NCBI GenBank assembly: GCA_035489755.1 | Contig: DATGZK010000048.1 | Coordinates: 74,403-138,402 of the forward strand | DNA length: 64,000 nucleotides | Reading direction: 5' to 3' | Source: UBA9160 sp035489755 | GTDB taxonomy: Bacteria; Myxococcota_A; UBA9160 | Shown here: in pieces, positions 45,901-53,593 of the stretch | How positions within the stretch are numbered: the stretch's first letter is position 1 | How the letters are laid out: each line of letters opens with the position of its first letter | Position numbers and translations under genes: made by a program | Notes under the pieces: generated by a model | Databases searched by the model: none | Seen by the model: the letters and a program-made list of their open reading frames with translations, nothing else | Told to the model about the DNA's origin: nothing

Positions 45901-48710
45901 GGGTCCCCATCCAGGCCGAGCACCGCCGCGCGCAGGCGTACTGCATCCTTCACGGCGCCAGCGCCGCCGGTGGCGAGTCCAATCACGCGCGCAGACGGCC
46001 ACAGCGGGATCTTTCGCGAGGCGGTCTGCGTCTCGCCGTTGGGATCGCGGAACTCGAGCTCGGCCTGTACCTCGAGAGGTTCATCGGCGCGGGGAAGGCC
46101 GTGGACCGTCACGCGCTGTGTACCGGATGGATCAAGGACGAACTCCTGCGTCGCGACAGGAGACTTGATCACGCCAGGCTCGTCCGGCACCCGCCAAACG
46201 AGGCCGAGTTCTCCACCCTCGCCCCAGTCCCACTCGCGCTCCCAGTCCAAGTCGGCCTCACCGAAACGCCGAGCCCGAATCCCTTCGGTTACACCACCGC
46301 GTGCGAAGGCTAATCTCGGAAAATCGGGGAACTCAGGCGGCTCGTGTTTTCGGATCTGTGTACGTAGTTTTACAGGCAGCGCCGAGGCGCCTCCGCCAGC
46401 CAGGTACTGCACCGCTACGTTGAGAGGGAATTCGCGCGGCGAAACGAGAGCCTCCTTCGGCGGTTGCAGCGTGGCCCGCATCAGCGGGACGCGGAACTCC
46501 TCCACGCGGAATGAGCCCGAGACCGCGACTCGCGGCCAGCCCTTGTCGCGAGACAGAAACTGAGTCTCGTAGACGCCGAGCTTGCCCTCCTTCGGGATCG
46601 CCCAATCCGTGAGAGCCGTGCCATCGGGATTCCAACTGAGCGGAAGATCCCAGTGCTCATCGCTTCCTACGTGTAGGATGCGCACGGTCTCCGGCCGTTC
46701 CGCTGGTGGGACTTGAGCGAAGCCCGCCTGGACGGACCTCCGCAGTACGTGTTTCATGTGCACCGTGTCGCCCGCCCGCACGAGCGTTCGATCGAACACG
46801 GTGTGGGCGCGCATGGTCTGCGGGCGCCACTCCGTGGGAAGCCGGAAGCGCCAGGGCTCGATGCCCTCGCTCCAGCTCGTATGGACGATACCGAGGTCGC
46901 CGTCGGTTTCCGCGATCACCAGGAGTCCGCGCAGGTAGTCGCTTTCGAACTTCCCCTGCTGGCAACTCGGTTCCTTATCGTGTTGGGGCAACCCCTCGAG
47001 GCGCACCAAGCCCTGAACGTCCGCGGTCCCTTCCGCAAGCGTCGTTCCGTTGCAATCGGCCACAGTGACGCGCGCCCCAGGCACGGGCTCAGCGCGGTCA
47101 AGCGTTGTAACCCAGACGATCGATGACTCGTTTCCCCACTTGAAGTGCACGCTGAGATTCGTGACCAGTGCCCCGGTCGGTACGAACAGGGGCTTGGGCT
47201 GACCCAAGAGCGACTCGCCGAGGATTCTGCTCTCGATCTCAACGATGTGGAGACCCTTGCCATGGAGCGGGATCCCGACCACTTCGAAAGCGTCCTTTCC
47301 GAGGGTGCGGGGCAGTTCAATTTCGGCGGGTGACGCCGCAGACCCGATCACGGCGAAGATCGATCCGTCGCGCTCTACGGTATCGAGGACCTGCAGCCAT
47401 CTGAGGATTGTGGCCGCGTCCGGACTAGACACGAGCTGATGTCGAACAGCGAGCCGGCTCGCCACCGCTCCCGGTTCGAGTGCCGGCGCCTCCACCTCGA
47501 GGTTGCGCACGGTGACCGGCACTACGGGGCTCGCAGCCTCTACGAGGCCAAAACGAGCTGCAAACTTCGCTAAGGGAGGGAATCCGGCTGTCCGCACTTC
47601 GAGGAGCGAGCCTGTGCCTTCAGCGGGGGCACGTCCCGCGTCGTCGATGAGTCCCTCCGGTAGCTCCGCGCGCAGCGTGACGTGGGGAGGGAACGGTCCG
47701 CGGAATGCCAGCGACTCCACGAGCGGATCTCCATCCCTCCTGTCCGTGCGGATCGCGGACCAGCTACGCGGCGGAGTTGCGCCCGGGGCGCTGCCCTCGC
47801 CTGGAACCTCCCGCAGCACAGTCCGAGATGCGACGGCCATGGAGACCGGCGCGGAGAAGCTGAGCTCGATCGGGAGCAGCGGGATGCAGTCGGCCTTCGC
47901 GTTCTCTCGCTGGCAGGATAGGCGCACCGTGAACGGCCCCCGCACTTCGAACTTAAAGGTCTGGTCGCTGTCCCGGGCGACACCGGTTGTCGTCTCGACG
48001 CCCCGACCCCAGTGCAGGACGAGCTTCGAGCCCGGAGTGAACCGCTGGCGCGCCGCAAGGACCACGTAGCGCGGGTCATCGGCCTTCCAAGCCTCCTTGT
48101 TCGGGTGGCCGCGCCGCCCGCTAGTGTGAACCGCGCGCAAGACCGCCTCTCGGTCGGCTCCCTGGACGATGCGGACGCCCACCGGGTCGGGCAGATTTGA
48201 GACCGTGAACGAGACGTGCTGCTCCACAGACTCTGGCTTGGCCTCGGCGTCGAGCTGGAGTACGAACTGTTGATCCTCGTCGACCTTGCCGCCCCACGGA
48301 TGAGTTTTGAGTACCGCTGGACCGCCCGTGGAGAATGCAAACACGTGCTTGCCGGAGAGGTGGATGCCTGTGAGTGTCCGCGCTTCGTGCCGAAGAGTGA
48401 ATCGACAGCGAAGGCCTGCCGGTAGATCCTTCTCGAACGTGTAGACCCAGCTTCGGACATCCGCCCAGCGCGAGGCACCCTTCGCGGGGCAGTCGATCTC
48501 AAAAGGATCCGCGGCGCTGCGTGGATCGCCAAGGGCGACCATCGGCTCCGAGAAGCGAGCAGCTACCTGTCGAACACCGCGCGCGACGCCTTGGGGTGAA
48601 AAGCTCTCTACCCGGGCGGTATGCGTCCCAGGAGGGGGTTCCTCTGCCAGGGTCGCGCCGGAAGGAACGATGAGCGCAAGGGCAAGGAACGCGGCGAGAC
48701 GAAGCGTCAC
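42954..48710 (-). CDS. yfhM: bacterial alpha-2-macroglobulin family protein (YfhM type)
   Basis: About 1918 residues, longer than E. coli YfhM. A GTG at 48708-48710 with GGGAG six bases upstream gives a clean signal peptide (TLRLAAFLALALIVPSGATLA) and no lipobox Cys is obvious at the junction; an ATG at 48734 is an alternative. A series of MG-type beta domains follows. The thioester motif CLEQ is at residues 1465-1468 in YPYDCLEQRVS, so the covalent protease trap should be functional. A bait-like region lies near 1150-1230. It is cotranscribed with pbpC and presumably periplasmic. Confidence 0.93.
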   Translation of the reverse strand: MTLRLAAFLALALIVPSGATLAEEPPPGTHTARVESFSPQGVARGVRQVAARFSEPMVALGDPRSAADPFEIDCPAKGASRWADVRSWVYTFEKDLPAGLRCRFTLRHEARTLTGIHLSGKHVFAFSTGGPAVLKTHPWGGKVDEDQQFVLQLDAEAKPESVEQHVSFTVSNLPDPVGVRIVQGADREAVLRAVHTSGRRGHPNKEAWKADDPRYVVLAARQRFTPGSKLVLHWGRGVETTTGVARDSDQTFKFEVRGPFTVRLSCQRENAKADCIPLLPIELSFSAPVSMAVASRTVLREVPGEGSAPGATPPRSWSAIRTDRRDGDPLVESLAFRGPFPPHVTLRAELPEGLIDDAGRAPAEGTGSLLEVRTAGFPPLAKFAARFGLVEAASPVVPVTVRNLEVEAPALEPGAVASRLAVRHQLVSSPDAATILRWLQVLDTVERDGSIFAVIGSAASPAEIELPRTLGKDAFEVVGIPLHGKGLHIVEIESRILGESLLGQPKPLFVPTGALVTNLSVHFKWGNESSIVWVTTLDRAEPVPGARVTVADCNGTTLAEGTADVQGLVRLEGLPQHDKEPSCQQGKFESDYLRGLLVIAETDGDLGIVHTSWSEGIEPWRFRLPTEWRPQTMRAHTVFDRTLVRAGDTVHMKHVLRRSVQAGFAQVPPAERPETVRILHVGSDEHWDLPLSWNPDGTALTDWAIPKEGKLGVYETQFLSRDKGWPRVAVSGSFRVEEFRVPLMRATLQPPKEALVSPREFPLNVAVQYLAGGGASALPVKLRTQIRKHEPPEFPDFPRLAFARGGVTEGIRARRFGEADLDWEREWDWGEGGELGLVWRVPDEPGVIKSPVATQEFVLDPSGTQRVTVHGLPRADEPLEVQAELEFRDPNGETQTASRKIPLWPSARVIGLATGGAGAVKDAVRLRAAVLGLDGDPVWLAKVEIDAFERREYSTRKRIVGGFYSYEYVEEIRRIGPFCSGRTDLHGTFECEGIPPRSGELVFVARTRDRAGRQSLTRTTVFVPGADDSWFAQSDDDRMEVLPAKQRYEPGETARFQVRMPFREATALVSVEREGVATTFVTKLSGRDPVVKVPVDGSFAPNVFVSVLAVRGRVDTPAPTARVDLAKPAYRLGIAEIKVGWRESELAVRVEPERSSYRVHEKANVHVAVRTAAGGAPPPGSEIAVAAVDEGLLELMPNDSWKLLEGMMGRRMYGVRTSTAQMQVVGKRHFGLKALPSGGGGGQRATRELFDTLLLWRGRVALDAKGDAAFEIPLNDSLTSFRITAIATGGDALFGTGGASIRTTQDLMIFAGIPSFVRAGDRFRAGFTLRNTTSRSQDVKLTAQVGGLSEVLPPLALNLGAGEAQEASWDVNVPVAATALSWDVGVVGSGGTEDHLRISQRVVPAVPPRVLQATLAQLVPSEALPVERPTDALPGVGGIELAVRPRLAAGRDGIERAMREYPYDCLEQRVSIAVALRDPDRWKSVMGALPSYLDDDGLAKFFPTMLRGSEVMTSYLLSIAEEAAFEVPSPLRDRMLSALERFVQGKLERNSVLRAADLPLRKLAAADALARYGHATPSLVSAIPVEEISLLPNSGLLDWVSILERVPGIPGGEARLAEAERVLRAHLDVQGTTLGFATSRGGVIDWLLATKDVNANKLVLSRLRAASWHDDVPRLMRGALSLQQRGAWGTTTANAWGVLALEKFSQAFEATPVGGVTVATLGGDTERVDWSTSPDGGPVHFAWPDARSRLVLRHEGAGAPWALVQSVAAVPLRAPFSSGYRIERRLEPVTQRVAGVWSRGDVVRVHLEVDAEADASWVVVSDPIPAGATILGSGLGGDSLLATTGEKTTGWGWPAFIERGQQVYRRYYEFVPKGNLGFDYTLRLNQAGRLGLPPTRVEAMYSPERFGELPDEAVEVQP

Positions 48711-48899
48711 GTTGGACTCCCATCGAATGGCCATGTCTTCGGGGGGTTGCCCAGTTTGAGTGTACCGCTGGCGTGAGGAAGGACACCCGAGTGAGCCGCC
48801 CATTCTTCGTACCTCGGAACAAGCTCCCACCGTTTGTCACAAAGTCACTTGACCTGAGGATCACTACACCCTCGACGCCGATGGCGCTTCATCGTCAGC
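48711..48899. other. short intergenic region upstream of the A2M gene
   Basis: About 190 bases that must hold the A2M/pbpC promoter. I see no sigma-54 match and only a weak -10-like TACACT on the minus strand. Confidence 0.3.
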
Positions 48900-49250
48900 G
48901 TGTGCCTGCGGCTCGAGCGGGGCTCAGCCACGACGTCTTGCTCGCCCGAAGCGCCGCTCGACTTAGCTGGACGGGCCTTCGGTCTGTCGGCGACCGCGGT
49001 CCGCTTCGAAGCCTTCGCCGCTGTCGCACGCGACCTTCGACGGTGGTTCCCAGCCGGATCCGAGCGACTCCTAGGCTGGCTCGTGGTTCTCGCATCAATC
49101 GGAATCTTGGCGGTGCTCGCGGTCGCCCTGCTTGGCGCCGCGCAGTCCGCGGACATCCTTTCAGGCGGGGGGTTGGCGGCGCTGGAGGCGCTTAAGAAGC
49201 TGGCACAGACCTTCTCGACACCCGCGGCGTACGCGCCATGTCCATGGTGA
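48900..49250 (+). CDS. hypothetical small membrane protein
   Basis: A 116-residue frame from a GTG with one strong TM segment (LLGWLVVLASIGILAVLAVALLG spans about residues 57-80) followed by an amphipathic helix (LAALEALKKLAQTF). There is no visible ribosome site and no family I recognise. The opposite strand is also open but is arginine/serine-rich and looks like a shadow. It lies inside the putative island, upstream of the AT-richer gene. Confidence 0.3.
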   Translation: MCLRLERGSATTSCSPEAPLDLAGRAFGLSATAVRFEAFAAVARDLRRWFPAGSERLLGWLVVLASIGILAVLAVALLGAAQSADILSGGGLAALEALKKLAQTFSTPAAYAPCPW

Positions 49251-49498
49251 GGACCAAACCCCCACGACAACACATGAAGTTCCCGCTCACGCGACCAGGG
49301 ATGGGGGCATTAGCCCACCGAGCACCCCGGTAGGCAATGGTCCCTCGCAGTCAATCCAACGCTTAGGTCGAGGAATCGGCTCGTCGACAGGTAGGGAGTC
49401 GCGCGAACTAGGGAAGGACGTCTTGGAGCAATCTCTCGCGACGGCAAATCGTGGGCCGGTCCCTACCGTGCTGGCTTGGTTCCGGGGGGGCTCCTCTA

Positions 49499-49924
49499 GT
49501 GAGAACCCTCATCGTCCTCTGTTGGCTTTCAGTGTCCTGTTTGAGTGTCCTGGGCAGTGCATCCGTTGCAGCGGCGGATTTCGAACGTTCTCAAGGGATT
49601 TCCATGCACATGCTTCCGAAGCAGGTGGCTGATTTGGGTGGGAAGAGATGGGGCTTCACCGTTGATTTTTCTCCGCTCTTGCAGCCGGAAGCGGCACAGC
49701 CGGTCCTACAGGCAACAAACGAAGTTCTCGCCTTTGTGCGGAAGCAGACGAATGACGTACGAGAAAACGGAGTCTGGATTGTGACGACTCATCCAGACGC
49801 CTATTCCGGTGCGGAAAAACAACTCCTGGAAGACATCAAGCTTCTCTGTCAAAAGGAGGAGATCCCGATTTTCATCGCTCGAGCCTCTGAACTGCTGAAT
49901 AAGTGGAAAGGATACGACCAATAG
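49499..49924 (+). CDS. secreted hypothetical protein, AT-richer than neighbours
   Basis: About 141 residues. The GTG at 49499-49501 gives a signal peptide (RTLIVLCWLSVSCLSVLG...SVAAA) and mature start near DFERSQG. The mature part is an alpha/beta mix with VWIVTTHPDAYSG and LLCQKEEIPIFIARASEL, reading like a small Rossmann-like or VWA-like fold, but I do not recognise it. Base composition and codon use are visibly less GC-rich than the rest of the window (many AAA, GAA and TTT codons), which fits recent acquisition. It lies 52 bases before the DUF3592 gene on the same strand. Confidence 0.6.
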   Translation: MRTLIVLCWLSVSCLSVLGSASVAAADFERSQGISMHMLPKQVADLGGKRWGFTVDFSPLLQPEAAQPVLQATNEVLAFVRKQTNDVRENGVWIVTTHPDAYSGAEKQLLEDIKLLCQKEEIPIFIARASELLNKWKGYDQ

Positions 49925-49976
49925 GAGTGGAGGCGGCGCTGACTGCGGCAACCGCCCGCGCCTGAGGTCGACGAAA

Positions 49977-50783
49977 ATGGGTGATTGCATGTTCGAAGAT
50001 CAGCTTGCCCACGTGCCGACTGACCCACCCCGGCGGCCGGAGACGCTTCCAGGCTTGCGCCTTTCCGCGGCCGTACCGCGGTCAGCGCTATTCCTTCCGC
50101 TGGTGTTCGTGGCCTTCGCCGCATTCCTCCCCCTGTCAATTCTGATCTCCGATCCAGGGATGCGGCTTGCATTGGGCATGGCGAAAACGTCACAAGGGCG
50201 TGTGCTGTCCACGGCCGATGCGTCCGCGTGCAGGGGCTCGGGCGGGCACCGAGTGATCTATGCATTTTCACCCGAACCGAGCCGCGAATTCCGTGGCGCT
50301 GCGACTGTGTGTGAAGGGTCGCTTTACTACTCAGTGAAAGCGGGCGATGCGGTCGAGGTACAGTTCTTGCCGAGCGATCCTGCGGTAAACGTCCTGCGCG
50401 ACGACAGCCGCAACCCGGCTCCGCCGCTCGCTTTCTTTATGCTAATGCCGGTATTCATGCTGCTGATGTTCTCGCCTATGTTTGTGCCGCAGATGCGTGA
50501 GGCGCTGCGAGCTCGACGACTGTTTCGCAAGGGCCGGGTGGTGACGGCAACGGTGGTTTTTGCCAAGAAGCGTATGACGGCGTCGTGGCCGGGATGGCCT
50601 GGCAGCAGTGGTGCAGAGGTCTTCGTCGACTTTCAAACGCCGTCTGGTGAACGGCGCGAGGCGGTCGCATGGTGCCCAAACGACTGGCTGCTCAATCAGT
50701 TGGCCCCGGGCGCGGAAGTGCACGTCGCCTACACCGAGGGCAAGCGAGACAGGGTCGCGCTGCTGGAAGCGTTCCTCCGGTAG
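49977..50783 (+). CDS. DUF3592 family membrane protein
   Basis: A 268-residue protein with two TM segments (about residues 37-58 and 150-172) flanking a beta-rich domain (GRVLSTADASACRGSGG, VEVQFLPSDPAVNVLR), and a second beta domain after the second TM (GRVVTATVVFAKKR, VDFQTPSGERREAVAW). This repeated TM/beta pattern is that of DUF3592 proteins, whose function is unknown. GAGG nine bases before ATG 49977 supports the start. It could form an operon with the secreted protein upstream. Confidence 0.7.
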   Translation: MGDCMFEDQLAHVPTDPPRRPETLPGLRLSAAVPRSALFLPLVFVAFAAFLPLSILISDPGMRLALGMAKTSQGRVLSTADASACRGSGGHRVIYAFSPEPSREFRGAATVCEGSLYYSVKAGDAVEVQFLPSDPAVNVLRDDSRNPAPPLAFFMLMPVFMLLMFSPMFVPQMREALRARRLFRKGRVVTATVVFAKKRMTASWPGWPGSSGAEVFVDFQTPSGERREAVAWCPNDWLLNQLAPGAEVHVAYTEGKRDRVALLEAFLR

Positions 50784-51306
50784 CCTAGCCGTCGATCGCG
50801 GATCGCTGTGTGCTCTCAAGACGGGTCCGCTTGAATTTGCTTTCCTGTCCTGCGTGATCGTGCTCAACGCGGGGCATCTGCATCAGCGACTTCGTGAATA
50901 GGTCGTCGACCGCAACCCTGAACACTTCACACTCGGCTGCGAGACGCGCCGCATAGGCGCCGCTCGAGACTCGATCCTGGCTCGGTGCGAAGGTTGTCGG
51001 ACTTCTCCTTGTGGGCGCCTTCACCATCGCTGCGTCTGGCAACCAGCAGCGTAGATAGCGGTCAAGCGCAGCCGACGGCAGGATGTATGACGCGGACGAG
51101 TTCTGAGAACAGACAGAGAAACCAGAGAGGCGCGGACCGCCTACGCAATCGCCCGAGGATCCAACTCTGGATCGCGTGGAGCTGGAGGGGGCACAGGGCG
51201 CCCTCCGTGGGCACCCGCCGCGGATTGGCGGGCCGATCGAGCAGCTGCGCGCTACCTCGTGGTACTCTCCGCGTGCCTGACGGGAAGCGAGGGCCGACGC
51301 AGAATC
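50784..51306. other. intergenic stretch with decayed sequence
   Basis: About 520 bases without a convincing gene. An 80-codon minus-strand frame (50785-51027) lacks a ribosome site. One copy of a 24-base imperfect repeat lies at 51090-51113. Confidence 0.4.
51090..51113 (+). repeat. 24-base imperfect direct repeat, copy 1
   Basis: Begins ACGCGGACGAGTTCTGA and matches 52154-52177 with a single mismatch. In the same frame both copies read Ala-Asp-Glu-Phe-stop, so they may be the 3' ends of a duplicated, now decayed, gene. The pair brackets the DUF2283 cassette. Confidence 0.55.
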
Positions 51307-51558
51307 TTGAAGACCACGCGCTACTTCGAGGAGCAGGTGCTGCGCAAGCGCCCCTACATCCAACGCGAGTGGTGCCAGGATGTGCTCGCTGCTCCGATCC
51401 GGCGAGAGGTCCAGACGGACGGACGGATACGATACTGGGGCAGGATTTTGATCGCTGGCGAGGTCGAAGCGCGAGTTCTGCGGGTCGTGACGCTCGAGGA
51501 TGGAAGGACGATCCACAACGCGTTCTTCGACCGTAGGTTCCGCGAGGGAGAACGATGA
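51307..51558 (+). CDS. small DUF2283-partner protein (toxin-like)
   Basis: An 83-residue protein reading KTTRYFEEQVLRKRPYIQRE, then RREVQTDGRIRYWGR and LRVVTLEDGRTIHNAFFDR. This is the small conserved protein found directly upstream of DUF2283 genes and related in pattern to DUF4258. The TTG at 51307 gives the family's usual N-terminus; an upstream GTG at 51259 is in frame but adds unlike sequence. It overlaps the DUF2283 gene by ATGA. The compact two-gene arrangement resembles a toxin-antitoxin pair, but I know of no proof of activity. Confidence 0.7.
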   Translation: MKTTRYFEEQVLRKRPYIQREWCQDVLAAPIRREVQTDGRIRYWGRILIAGEVEARVLRVVTLEDGRTIHNAFFDRRFREGER

Positions 51559-51767
51559 AGCTGCATTATTACCCGGACACGGACAGCCTCTACATCGAGT
51601 TGAAGAGCACGCCCGGCACGGAAACTCGGGAGATCGTCGAAGGTCTCGTCGTCGATCTCGATGAGAAGGGAAACGTGGTCGGCTTCGATATCGACCACGC
51701 ATCGCGCAAGCTCGACCTGTCCAGGATCGAAACGATCGCCCTTCCAGCAGCAAGCGCGGTGGAATGA
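51555..51767 (+). CDS. DUF2283 domain protein
   Basis: A 70-residue DUF2283 protein. The signature MKLHYYPDTDSLYIELK, VVDLDEKGNVVGFDI and the C-terminal amphipathic helix are typical. It is ATGA-coupled to the upstream toxin-like gene. DUF2283 proteins are widely found as second members of two-gene cassettes on mobile DNA; an antitoxin-like role is inference. Confidence 0.85.
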   Translation: MKLHYYPDTDSLYIELKSTPGTETREIVEGLVVDLDEKGNVVGFDIDHASRKLDLSRIETIALPAASAVE

Positions 51768-52245
51768 CGAGCACGCGGAGGCATGAGCCTCCGCAGGATG
51801 CGCGCCGCCGCCGTGTGGTTCGCGGGTAGGGCAAACACTCGGGGGTTTGGGGCACACAGCTACCCGTGATGGCAAGCCGTCGAGGAAACGGGCTCCGACC
51901 GGGCAAAGACCCACAGCTGGATCTCTTCCGCTTCGTCCTCCCCCGCGCCGCACATGGCGCTGTGTGTCCTCAATTCCCGTCCGCCTGGATCTGGTTGCTG
52001 GTCCTGTGCTGGGCCGTCGGTCCGGTCGGACAGGATACTGCGGGCTTGCGAGCAGAATCAGACTCTTGCCCAAGCACGACGTCGCGCTGGATCTCCATGC
52101 CATGGAGGGGCTCCTGACCTCGAAGCGAGACCCCGGCCGGCCGCGCATTTCGAACGCGGACGAGTTCTGAAAACAGAGGCAGCGGGCCGTTCAAGGGCTG
52201 GCGGGTCGAGGCCGATTGTGTGAATATATGTGTGGGAGTCGACAC
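51768..52245. other. intergenic stretch with decayed coding fragments
   Basis: About 480 bases. A plus-strand frame from 51869 (MASRRGNGLRPGKDPQLDLF) and a second frame ending at 52170 (HDVALDLHAMEGLLTSKRD) look protein-like but neither is a complete gene; a small transposase remnant is possible. Repeat copy 2 lies at 52154-52177. Confidence 0.35.
52154..52177 (+). repeat. 24-base imperfect direct repeat, copy 2
   Basis: Matches 51090-51113 with one mismatch, about 1.06 kb apart in the same orientation, immediately upstream of vapB. Confidence 0.55.
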
Positions 52246-52446
52246 ATGGCGACTAATCTCGATCTCGATCCGGAACTCGTCGAGCGCGCTCTCGCACTGA
52301 GCGGGGAGTCGACGAAGCGAGCCGCTGTAACGTCCGCGCTCCGAGAGTTCATCGCGCGGCGCGAGCAGAGGCGACTGCTCGAGCTCTTCGGGCAGCTTGA
52401 GTGGGACACAAGCTTCGACTACAAGCAGGAACGCTCGCGCGATTGA
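52246..52446 (+). CDS. vapB: VapB-type antitoxin
   Basis: A 66-residue antitoxin of the VapB family. An N-terminal ribbon-helix-helix-like segment (TNLDLDPELVERALALSG) is followed by TKRAAVTSALREFIARREQ and a C-terminal toxin-neutralising tail rich in W, D and F (LEWDTSFDY). GGGAG seven bases before ATG 52246 fixes the start. The stop overlaps the vapC start as TTGA. VapB should bind VapC and autorepress the operon. Confidence 0.9.
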   Translation: MATNLDLDPELVERALALSGESTKRAAVTSALREFIARREQRRLLELFGQLEWDTSFDYKQERSRD

Positions 52447-52847
52447 GCCTCTTCGTGGACACAAGCGTCTGGTCGCGGGCGCTTCGCCGCGACCCACCGG
52501 CCGACGTCGTCGAGGTGCGCGCCTTGGAACGAGCACTGGCGGACGGCGAACTCGTTGTTACGACGGGGCTCGTCTATCAGGAGATCTTGCAAGGATTCCA
52601 AGGGTCTCGCGCGCAGGAAGCGATCGTCGCCCGGTTCGCTGCTCTTCCGTTCGTCACACCCGACCGTCACGACCACTTTGAAGCCGCGAAGATTCGCAAT
52701 CGCGCCCGGCGCCGGGGCATGCAGGTAGGCACGATCGACGCGATCCTGGCCCAGCTCTGTATTCGCCATGAACTGCAGCTCCTCACGACCGATGCCGATT
52801 TCGCGCGCATCGCGGAGCAGGAACCGCTCCGGCGTTGGAGCCCGTAG
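52443..52847 (+). CDS. vapC: VapC-type PIN-domain toxin
   Basis: A 134-residue PIN-domain ribonuclease. Acidic residues are in SLFVDTSVWSRAL, VYQEILQGF, VGTIDAILAQL and LLTTDADFARIA, which together make the Mg2+ site. The TTG at 52443 overlaps the vapB stop (TTGA), giving tight coupling; an upstream ATG in the same frame lies inside vapB. A small GCGCC/GGCGC hairpin directly follows the stop (52848-52861) and may end the transcript. The usual VapC targets are tRNAs or rRNA. Confidence 0.92.
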   Translation: MSLFVDTSVWSRALRRDPPADVVEVRALERALADGELVVTTGLVYQEILQGFQGSRAQEAIVARFAALPFVTPDRHDHFEAAKIRNRARRRGMQVGTIDAILAQLCIRHELQLLTTDADFARIAEQEPLRRWSP

Positions 52848-53217
52848 GCGCCTTCAGGCGCAGCGACCTGAGAACCCAGAGGAGTGCCTTTGTCTCTCGC
52901 CAAAACTGGTGTTTTTTCTTGAAAAGGATTGAGATTTTGAGTTTGCAGCCGCACGTTCCTCGCTGACAGGCCCATCCTCGGCGAACGCTCGGCGCTGTTC
53001 CGTTGTGAGCACTCCAACAGTTTGTAGCGTGACCGGTTCTGGATCGAGGGAATCGCGCTATTGGCCTCCCTCGAGCCGGCTCTCCCCGCGGGACTTCCCG
53101 CCACGCGCTTCGTGAGAGGCGAGAGGGCTCCTGCCTCGACCGCGCTCTTCCGCTTGGCGACAAGTTTCGAGCGGGTCTGGCATAAGGGATTTCAACTACT
53201 TAGGCTTGTCTCGTCCG
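52848..53217. other. non-coding end of the island with an integrase-tail fragment
   Basis: No gene. An AT-rich patch lies near 52906-52940. At 53148-53164 a 17-base stretch is identical to part of the integrase remnant at 40404-40420, so a further scrap of integrase tail is present just left of the right att repeat. Confidence 0.45.
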
Positions 53218-53239
53218 GACTCCCGTTGGGAGCGCCACA
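53218..53239 (+). repeat. att-like direct repeat, right copy (tRNA-Glu 3' end duplicate)
   Basis: 22 bases identical to 40335-40356, carrying the last part of tRNA-Glu including CCA but with no tRNA body upstream. It marks the right end of the element inserted at tRNA-Glu. Confidence 0.8.
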
Positions 53240-53254
53240 TCCGTGTGCGGGAGT

Positions 53255-53403
53255 CCTAAGAAATCAGGGAGTCGCGAGACGCCCTCCGACGCCGTTTCCT
53301 CTTGGCGACACGCTGGCGACAAACTGACCGCATCCGGTGTCGCGCGCCGCGCACGGAGAATCTTTCGAAATCTTCGAGTAGACCGAGAGCCATCGAAGGC
53401 GTG
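53255..53403 (-). pseudogene. second tyrosine-integrase C-terminal remnant
   Basis: The minus strand reads RSTRRFRKILRARR, then ATPDAVSLSPACRQEETASEG and VSRLPDF, colinear with the tail of the remnant at 40372 (RSTRRY..., TPDSVILSPACRQAEIAEEG, VSQLPDY). The RSTRR box is followed by Phe instead of the catalytic Tyr, and about ten residues are deleted. It sits to the right of the right att repeat exactly as the first remnant sits beside the left one. Confidence 0.7.
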
Positions 53404-53515
53404 GCAGCGACGCTTAGGGCCGCGCAGCGTTAGTCACAGGTGCGCTCTCCAGGCGAGTCGCCTCGCCCGCGGCGGCCGCGGACGGCGCGGCCGACAATGC
53501 CCGGTGAGAGGAGTG

Positions 53516-53593
53516 CTACGCGCTAACGCCTGCTCTGCGGCGACTCACCGCGAGGCCCAGCACTCCTGCCATCCCGAGCAGGCCCGTACCGGG
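53516..53593 (-). other. relic second PEP-CTERM-like tail, out of frame
   Basis: In the frame shifted from the metalloprotease the minus strand reads PGTGLLGMAGVLGLAVSRRR, then a few residues and a stop at 53516-53518. That is a hydrophobic helix with an arginine cluster, the layout of a PEP-CTERM sorting tail, just after the in-frame tail of the same gene. Confidence 0.6.

Noticed and set aside
48845..49273. 142-codon minus-strand frame opposite the small membrane ORF
   Set aside because: Rich in Arg, Ser, Ala and Pro, with no ribosome site; the plus-strand frame with a TM segment is a better, though weak, candidate.
50785..51906. 373-codon open frame on the minus strand
   Set aside because: It covers the DUF2283 cassette in antisense and is Arg/Ser-rich. 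Only its last 80 codons (50785-51027) are not explained by another gene, and these lack a ribosome site.
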